A DNA stretch of 10,419 nucleotides from Candidatus Omnitrophota bacterium (GTDB lineage: Bacteria > Omnitrophota > Gorgyraeia > Duberdicusellales > 4484-171), in assembly GCA_028710385.1 (NCBI GenBank), contig JAQTUC010000050.1, positions 1 to 10,419 on the forward strand, given 5' to 3'. Position numbers and translations under genes: made by a program. The notes under the pieces are model-generated. The model had not been told where the DNA came from. It ran no database searches and was given only the letters and a program-made list of their open reading frames with translations. Position 1 is the first letter of the stretch. Each line of letters opens with the position of its first letter. Positions 6,541 to 10,419 of the stretch are shown in pieces.

Positions 6541-7971
6541 ATGATTAACTTAGCGCTTTCGGCAATCTCCGGTATTCTTACCGGTTTAAGTTTTAATTTT
6601 GACTTCTTGTCATTTCTCGCCTGGTTTTCACTCCTGCCGTTTATATACGCGATAAACAAAAGCATTTCAAAGAAAATACTTCCTTGCGCAATTGTTTTCG
6701 GCCTGGCATACTACTTAACCGCGATTTTCTGGATAGGAAATGTTACGAAATTAGGCCTTGTGCTTCTTGCCGGATATCTTTGTCTTTATGCTGTTATATT
6801 TTCGTATTCTGCGCGTTATTTTTTAAGAAAAAATTTTGCAATAATTACCATACCAGCGTTGTGGGTTTTGCTTGAATTTGTAAAAGAGAATATCTGGTGC
6901 GGTTTCGGTTGGGCGAATCTGGGTTATTGCCAGTATAAAAATCTATATCTCATACAATCTGCTGATTTGTTCGGGGTAAAATTAATATCTTTTTTCATTG
7001 TGATGGCGAATGTGTTATTGTGGGAAGCTGTTTCAAAAAGAAAATTTTTGTTTCGTAAAATTATTTTTACCGTTTTAATTTTGTCGGCAGGTTTTTCATA
7101 TTCTTTCATCCGCCTTAATAATCTTGCGGAAGCATCTTTAATAAAATTATCTGTCGTTCAGCCAAACATACCCCAGGAATTAAAATGGGAGGAATCCTGC
7201 CAGCCGGACATAATAGAAAAACTGGGCAAGCTGGCTCTAAAGACGGATAAAGATTCACTGGTTATATTCCCTGAAGCTGCATGGCCGCTTATAGTGTGCG
7301 ATTCAGACACTGTTCTTCTGGGCGATTTTATAAAAAATACAAACCGTGATGTTTTAATAGGAACAATTACATCGGAAGAGGGAGATTTCTATAACGCCGC
7401 CCTGTTGTTTGATAAAACCGGGCAACCGCAGGGTATTTACCGGAAAGTCCGGCTTGTCCCATTCGGAGAATACGTGCCCCTTAGAAAATTCCTGGGATTT
7501 GTCAGCGTGATTAATTCCATAGGAGATACGAGCCGCGGGAAAGAACTTAAGGTTTTTTCTTATCAGGGCAAAGAATTCTGCGTGCTCATATGCTTTGAAG
7601 ATATATTTCCGTTGTTTGTCGCAAATTACGCAAAAAAAGCGCAGTTTCTTATTAATATAACCAATGATGCCTGGTTTAACGGCGAACCGGAAGCAAGCCA
7701 GCATCTTGGCATTATGGTCTTTAGGGCGATTGAAAATAGAATTTCTATTGCGCGCTGCGCCAATACCGGCATAAGCGGCTGGGTTTCCTATAAAGGAGAA
7801 ATACACACTTTAAAGTCAGACGGAGAAGAAGTTTCAACTGACGGGGTATTAAATTTTAATTTACCTTTAAATGAAAAAAGAAGCTTGTATAATAAATGGA
7901 AAGATATTTTTGTGTTATTGTGCGTTTTGGCGCTTGGTTTGGCGGTAATACCGCAAAAAAGCAATAAATGA
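6541..7971 (+). CDS. lnt: Apolipoprotein N-acyltransferase (Lnt)
   Basis: Integral inner-membrane enzyme that adds the third acyl chain to the N-terminal cysteine of lipoproteins, the last step after Lgt and Lsp. It has 476 residues: about six or seven hydrophobic segments in the first 190 residues, then a nitrilase-like periplasmic domain, then one C-terminal transmembrane helix (about 455-471). The nitrilase triad is complete: Glu245 in FPEAAWP, Lys302 in YRKVRLVPFGEYVP, and Cys351 in LICFEDIFP. Glu310 of the PFGEYVP loop and the NITNDAWF segment (372-379) are also family hallmarks. It follows secA by 22 bp with no clear Shine-Dalgarno, so it is probably co-transcribed. Lnt implies a diderm envelope with triacylated lipoproteins. 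Identification is very strong. Confidence 0.95.
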   Translation: MINLALSAISGILTGLSFNFDFLSFLAWFSLLPFIYAINKSISKKILPCAIVFGLAYYLTAIFWIGNVTKLGLVLLAGYLCLYAVIFSYSARYFLRKNFAIITIPALWVLLEFVKENIWCGFGWANLGYCQYKNLYLIQSADLFGVKLISFFIVMANVLLWEAVSKRKFLFRKIIFTVLILSAGFSYSFIRLNNLAEASLIKLSVVQPNIPQELKWEESCQPDIIEKLGKLALKTDKDSLVIFPEAAWPLIVCDSDTVLLGDFIKNTNRDVLIGTITSEEGDFYNAALLFDKTGQPQGIYRKVRLVPFGEYVPLRKFLGFVSVINSIGDTSRGKELKVFSYQGKEFCVLICFEDIFPLFVANYAKKAQFLINITNDAWFNGEPEASQHLGIMVFRAIENRISIARCANTGISGWVSYKGEIHTLKSDGEEVSTDGVLNFNLPLNEKRSLYNKWKDIFVLLCVLALGLAVIPQKSNK

Positions 7972-7991
7972 ATTTTGATAAGCCGAACTTA

Positions 7992-8023
7992 TTAAGCGCC
8001 AAAAAATTTTTAAAGGGGCTTAG
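7992..8023 (+). promoter_or_regulatory. Hairpin that could mask the ribosome binding site of the next gene
   Basis: TTAAGCGCC (7992-8000) can pair with GGGGCTTAG (8015-8023) with one wobble and one mismatch, around a 14-nt A/T-only loop. The right arm contains most of the AGGGG ribosome binding site (8014-8018) of the gene starting at 8024. The fold would reduce initiation unless opened, but the stem is short and may be chance. Confidence 0.25.
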
Positions 8024-8506
8024 ATGGAACTAGAAATAGTAAGAATTAACAAGCCGCAGGAATTAAATATTATTCTCGGCCAGGCGCATTTTATAAAAAC
8101 AGTTGAAGATATATATGAAACAATTGTTTCAAGCGTGCCAGGCGCAAAATTCGGCCTTGCTTTCTGCGAATCTTCAGGCAAGTGCCTTGTAAGGGTTGAG
8201 GGCAACGACCAGGAATTGAAAAAAATCGCAGCTGATAACGCCTTAAATCTTGGATGCGGCCATTCCTTCTTTATTATTTTAAAAGAGGCATACCCTATAA
8301 ATATTTTAAACCAGATAAAAAATATTCCGGAAGTATGCGGCATATTCTGCGCAACAGCAAATGAGGTTGAAGTTATTGTCGTAAAAACTTCCCAGGGAAG
8401 AGGCATATTGGGAGTGGTTGACGGTTTTGCCCCGAAAGGAATTGAGAAAGAAGAGGATGTTGCCTGGAGAAAAGAATTTTTAAGAAAGATTGGGTATAAG
8501 CGTTAA
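8024..8506 (+). CDS. Adenosine-specific kinase family protein (DUF355/PF04008)
   Basis: A 160-residue protein matching from memory the small single-domain family named adenosine-specific kinase, known from archaea and scattered bacteria. Its structure was solved by structural genomics, but its physiological role is poorly established. Family-type features I can see are the GQAHFIKTVEDIYETIV start (19-35), PGAKFGLAFCESSGKCLVR (39-57), the NLGCGHSFFIIL core (about 74-85), and a late glycine-rich loop TSQGRGILGVVDGFAPKGIE (122-141). There is no signal peptide or membrane segment, so it is cytoplasmic. The start is supported by AGGGG 5 nt upstream, itself possibly held in a hairpin. It lies 52 bp after lnt and 32 bp before an acyltransferase gene, an odd place for a nucleoside enzyme. 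Family confidence is good; the reaction in this organism is not shown. Confidence 0.82.
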   Translation: MELEIVRINKPQELNIILGQAHFIKTVEDIYETIVSSVPGAKFGLAFCESSGKCLVRVEGNDQELKKIAADNALNLGCGHSFFIILKEAYPINILNQIKNIPEVCGIFCATANEVEVIVVKTSQGRGILGVVDGFAPKGIEKEEDVAWRKEFLRKIGYKR

Positions 8507-8538
8507 ATCTTCCCGCGCAAGAAGAATAATTTTTTGAT

Positions 8539-9477
8539 ATGAGCAGTGAATTGAAAAAAAATTTTGCAAGACGCATCGCCTGGTTTTTTCTGCGGACATT
8601 TACCGTGATAAACGGCTCGTTTTCCCTTAAGTGGAGCTATACGCTTGGGAATTTACTTGGTTCATCCGCCTGTTCGGTTTTACCGCCGCAGAGAAAAATC
8701 GCCATGGAGAGCCTTGGGATTGCTTTCCCCGGCAAGACGATAAAAGAACGGAAGAAAATTACGCGCGGATTTTTTGTATTTATGGCTCAAAGCGCTTTTG
8801 AGTTGCTCTACTTTTTAAGGCATATGGATAAGCTTGGCAGCGTAACAATTGAAGGAAGAGAAAATCTTGATAAAGCGCTTAAGGCAGGTAAAGGGGTTAT
8901 TCTTGTCACCGCCCATATAGGGAATTTCCCTTTAATGAGCGTTAAGCTTGCAAACGAAGGCTATAAGGTTAACTTTGTAACCCGGCCTATGCGCGATGAA
9001 AAAGCCGGTGACTACCTTTTTAATTTAAGGGAAAACGCAGGCGTTAAAAGCATATTTTCTTACCCAAAAAAAGAGTGCATATCCGGCATAGTAAAAGCTT
9101 TACGCAACAATGAAATAGTTATAATGCAGATGGACCAGAATTTCGGTTCAGGAGGGGTGTGGGTAAAATTTTTCGGTAAAATTGCAGCCACTCCGGTCGG
9201 ACCAATTACCCTTGGGTTAAGAACAGGGGCAAAGCTTGTGCCTGCTTATATATATAGGGAAGGTTTTTCTCTCCACCGCATAAAAGTCTACCCGGAAGAA
9301 CCTCTTATTGAGACCGAAAACAAAGATGAAACTATATTGAAAAACACTATTACTTTCAGCCGCATAATTCAAAGTTGGATAGAAAAATATCCAGAACAAT
9401 GGGGGTGGATTCACCGCAGATGGAAATCACAGCCGCCAAAACACTTATCTAACTTACAATTTAAAGTAGAGGCGTAA
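8539..9477 (+). CDS. LpxL/HtrB-family lysophospholipid (lipid A) acyltransferase with HX4P in place of HX4E
   Basis: Inner-membrane-associated LPLAT-family acyltransferase of 312 residues. Relatives add secondary acyl chains to lipid A (LpxL, LpxM) or acylate other glycolipids. The sequence shows a hydrophobic N-terminal segment, VLPPQRKIAMESLGIAFPGK (48-66), the catalytic region VTAHIGNFPLM (123-133), the MDQNFGSGGVWVKFFG block (198-213), ATPVGPITLGLRTGAKLVPAY (217-237), and the closing PEQWGWIHRRWK motif. The HX4D/E motif has His126, but position +5 is Pro131 (CCT, 8929-8931) where the acidic partner is expected. The start has no good Shine-Dalgarno; no better upstream start is visible. It is the last gene of the secA-lnt run and is followed by a strong hairpin. 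The family is clear; the substrate (lipid A or another lipid) and activity are uncertain. Confidence 0.87.
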   Translation: MSSELKKNFARRIAWFFLRTFTVINGSFSLKWSYTLGNLLGSSACSVLPPQRKIAMESLGIAFPGKTIKERKKITRGFFVFMAQSAFELLYFLRHMDKLGSVTIEGRENLDKALKAGKGVILVTAHIGNFPLMSVKLANEGYKVNFVTRPMRDEKAGDYLFNLRENAGVKSIFSYPKKECISGIVKALRNNEIVIMQMDQNFGSGGVWVKFFGKIAATPVGPITLGLRTGAKLVPAYIYREGFSLHRIKVYPEEPLIETENKDETILKNTITFSRIIQSWIEKYPEQWGWIHRRWKSQPPKHLSNLQFKVEA

Positions 9478-9489
9478 GGCAAGCAGTTT

Positions 9490-9546
9490 ATCCCGTTAGA
9501 AAATATTTGTTCTCTGTTGGTATAAGCATGCGTTTTCTAACGGGAT
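9490..9546. repeat. Hairpin with 14-bp perfect arms after the acyltransferase gene
   Basis: ATCCCGTTAGAAAA (9490-9503) and TTTTCTAACGGGAT (9533-9546) are exact reverse complements separated by a 29-nt loop. It starts 12 nt after the acyltransferase stop and is followed by TTTATTTCT. The long loop and lack of a solid T-run make it a poor classical terminator, though it could mark the operon end. CCCGTTAG-arm hairpins may be a dispersed repeat; only one copy is seen here. Confidence 0.6.
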
Positions 9547-9563
9547 TTATTTCTAAAAAAAGA

Positions 9564-9633
9564 TTGTAAAACTTCAATAATTTGATAAAATTTTTTTAAT
9601 GAGTACATCATTCCTCATTCTTAAGCGTATAAT
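9564..9633 (+). promoter_or_regulatory. Candidate promoter region for the ROK-family gene
   Basis: Two sigma70-like options lie after the hairpin. One pairs TTGTAA (9564-9569) with TAAAAT (9586-9591) at 16-nt spacing. The other is a perfect TATAAT (9628-9633) without a good -35. Both are inside AT-rich DNA, where such matches are common, so this is a suggestion only. Confidence 0.3.
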
Positions 9634-9682
9634 TTCCAAAAGGGGCGTTTGGAAAATCAGCAAGCGTGTTTTTAAAGTTTAA
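9599..9682 (+). CDS. Possible 27-residue basic leader peptide abutting the ROK-family gene
   Basis: An ATG at 9599 opens a 27-codon ORF ending in TAA at 9680-9682, directly followed in the same frame by the ATG of the ROK-family gene (TAAATG). The peptide is strongly basic, with KR repeated four times, and has hydrophobic residues between. No Shine-Dalgarno is visible, and the perfect TATAAT at 9628 lies inside it, which argues for regulatory DNA over a real gene. Treat as a weak candidate leader peptide. Confidence 0.15.
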   Translation: MSTSFLILKRIISKRGVWKISKRVFKV

Positions 9683-10419
9683 ATGAAAAAGAAATATTCA
9701 ATAGGCATAGGATTGAATCTATTTGACGCGCGAGCTATTCTGCTCGGCCCTGATAAAAAGACCATTCTTGAAGTAGAAAAACCCAGAAAAAACGTAACCG
9801 CCAACGAAACCATCAAAGTTTTACTTGAGCTGTTTGAAGAAATAACTTCAAAAGCCAGTGATTACAAGAAAGAAGACATAGAAGGCGTTGGCCTTGCCTT
9901 GGGAGGCATTGTAAATGCAAAAAAAGGCATGGTTTATTGGCCCCAGAAACAATATACTTCATATGCCTATATTTCCCTTCCGCTAAAGGAATATCTTGAG
10001 AAAAAATTCAATTTCCCGGTTACTATTGAAAATGACGCCAACAGCTGCGTTTTTGCGGAGCACATGCTGAATTTTCCGGAATGCAAGGATGTAGTTTATA
10101 TGTTTTCCGGCGTTGGCTGCGGCATAATTGCCGACGGCAAGCTATATAAAGGTAAAGACGGGGGCGCAGGAGAATTATTTTTGAATTCAACCAAGCGCAT
10201 GGAGTCTTACCTTGGAAGTTTTTCTTTTTTCAGGCAATGGCCGATAGATTTAGGCATTGTCAAAAAAGCCAAAGAGATTATTTCTCTGGGCAAAAACACT
10301 TCTCTGATAAAAAGAATAACCCCGACCGGAGAGTTGTATCTTAAGGATATATTTGACGAAGCAAAAAGAAAAGATAAGGTCTCCCGGGAGGTTTTGAAAG
10401 AAGCAGCTTTTTCCCTGGG
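9683..10419 (+). CDS. ROK-family (sugar kinase/NagC-like) protein, partial, divergent
   Basis: An open frame starting at ATG 9683 runs 245 codons to the right edge with no stop, so the 3' end is missing. ROK proteins are sugar kinases (glucokinase, N-acetylmannosamine kinase) or sugar-responsive repressors. Family features: GVGLALGGIVNAKKGMVYWP (68-87), PVTIENDANSCVFAEHM (112-128) with the catalytic-base Asp of NDAN (Asp118), and the FSGVGCGIIADGKLYKGKDGGAGELF block (141-166). Two hallmarks are missing. The N-terminal phosphate loop DxGGTK reads GIGLNLFDAR (8-17), and the GEIGH...CxCGxxGC zinc motif is replaced by GELFLNSTKRMESYLGS with no cysteines. No N-terminal DNA-binding domain is present, so it is not a classical NagC repressor. 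It is separated from the upstream run by a 205-bp gap with a hairpin. The fold call is good; kinase activity is doubtful. Confidence 0.8.
   Translation, partial: MKKKYSIGIGLNLFDARAILLGPDKKTILEVEKPRKNVTANETIKVLLELFEEITSKASDYKKEDIEGVGLALGGIVNAKKGMVYWPQKQYTSYAYISLPLKEYLEKKFNFPVTIENDANSCVFAEHMLNFPECKDVVYMFSGVGCGIIADGKLYKGKDGGAGELFLNSTKRMESYLGSFSFFRQWPIDLGIVKKAKEIISLGKNTSLIKRITPTGELYLKDIFDEAKRKDKVSREVLKEAAFSL

Noticed and set aside
7354..7806. 150-codon antisense open frame across lnt
   Set aside because: Shadow of the Lnt nitrilase domain; no family resemblance or ribosome binding site seen.
8020..8406. 128-codon antisense open frame across the adenosine-specific kinase family gene
   Set aside because: The sense frame carries a recognisable family with a ribosome binding site; the antisense product shows none.
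8508..8535. Weak terminator-like TCTTC/GAAGA stem followed by a T-run between the adenosine kinase family and acyltransferase genes
   Set aside because: Only a 5-bp stem, with the T-run offset by several bases; too weak to call.
1..10419. A new multi-gene defence or mobile system
   Set aside because: All substantial ORFs belong to known housekeeping or widespread families; there is no nuclease, helicase, toxin or reverse-transcriptase cassette, CRISPR array, tRNA or transposase.

Overview
The window looks like a piece of a chromosome from a Gram-negative (diderm), uncultivated-type bacterium. Lnt and an LpxL/HtrB-family acyltransferase indicate an outer membrane with lipoproteins and probably lipid A. 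The DNA is moderately AT-rich with free use of ATA and TTA codons. Several genes have no visible Shine-Dalgarno, and the gaps carry large hairpin repeats. This mix would fit Omnitrophota or a neighbouring PVC-type lineage, but that is inference from style and no marker gene proves it. All genes are on the + strand.

Layout: (1) 1-912 is the 3' part of uvrC, cut by the left edge. It carries a palindrome inside an apparent insert and lacks the usual C-terminal HhH domain. (2) A TCAGCT-rich hairpin repeat (913-962) leads straight into a minimal ogt (978-1247). (3) A 206-bp gap (1248-1453) holds three successive palindromes and possibly a 9-codon leader. (4) A PilT-like retraction ATPase (1454-2524) has Asn where the Walker B Glu is expected. 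(5) prfB (no programmed frameshift) overlaps secA by 7 bp, and lnt follows 22 bp later. (6) An adenosine-specific kinase family gene (8024-8506) and an LpxL/HtrB-like acyltransferase (8539-9477) follow closely. (7) A 205-bp gap (9478-9682) holds a 14-bp-arm hairpin and a possible promoter or leader. (8) A divergent ROK-family gene (9683 to the right edge) is cut by the window end.

Functionally, uvrC and ogt form a DNA-repair pair: excision repair and direct alkyl reversal. The block prfB-secA-lnt-(adenosine kinase family)-lpxL-like reads as one co-directional run with gaps of 52 bp or less. It is mostly devoted to envelope building: SecA pushes preproteins through SecYEG, Lnt finishes lipoproteins, and the LPLAT protein acylates a lipid. 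RF2 is a translation factor carried along and probably translationally coupled to secA.

I see no CRISPR array, tRNA, rRNA, transposase, prophage gene or multi-gene defence system, and no convincing new multi-gene system. The points most worth following are departures from family consensus (PilT Walker B, LPLAT HX4P, ROK lacking its phosphate and zinc motifs, UvrC lacking HhH) and the palindromic elements, one of which lies inside a coding sequence.
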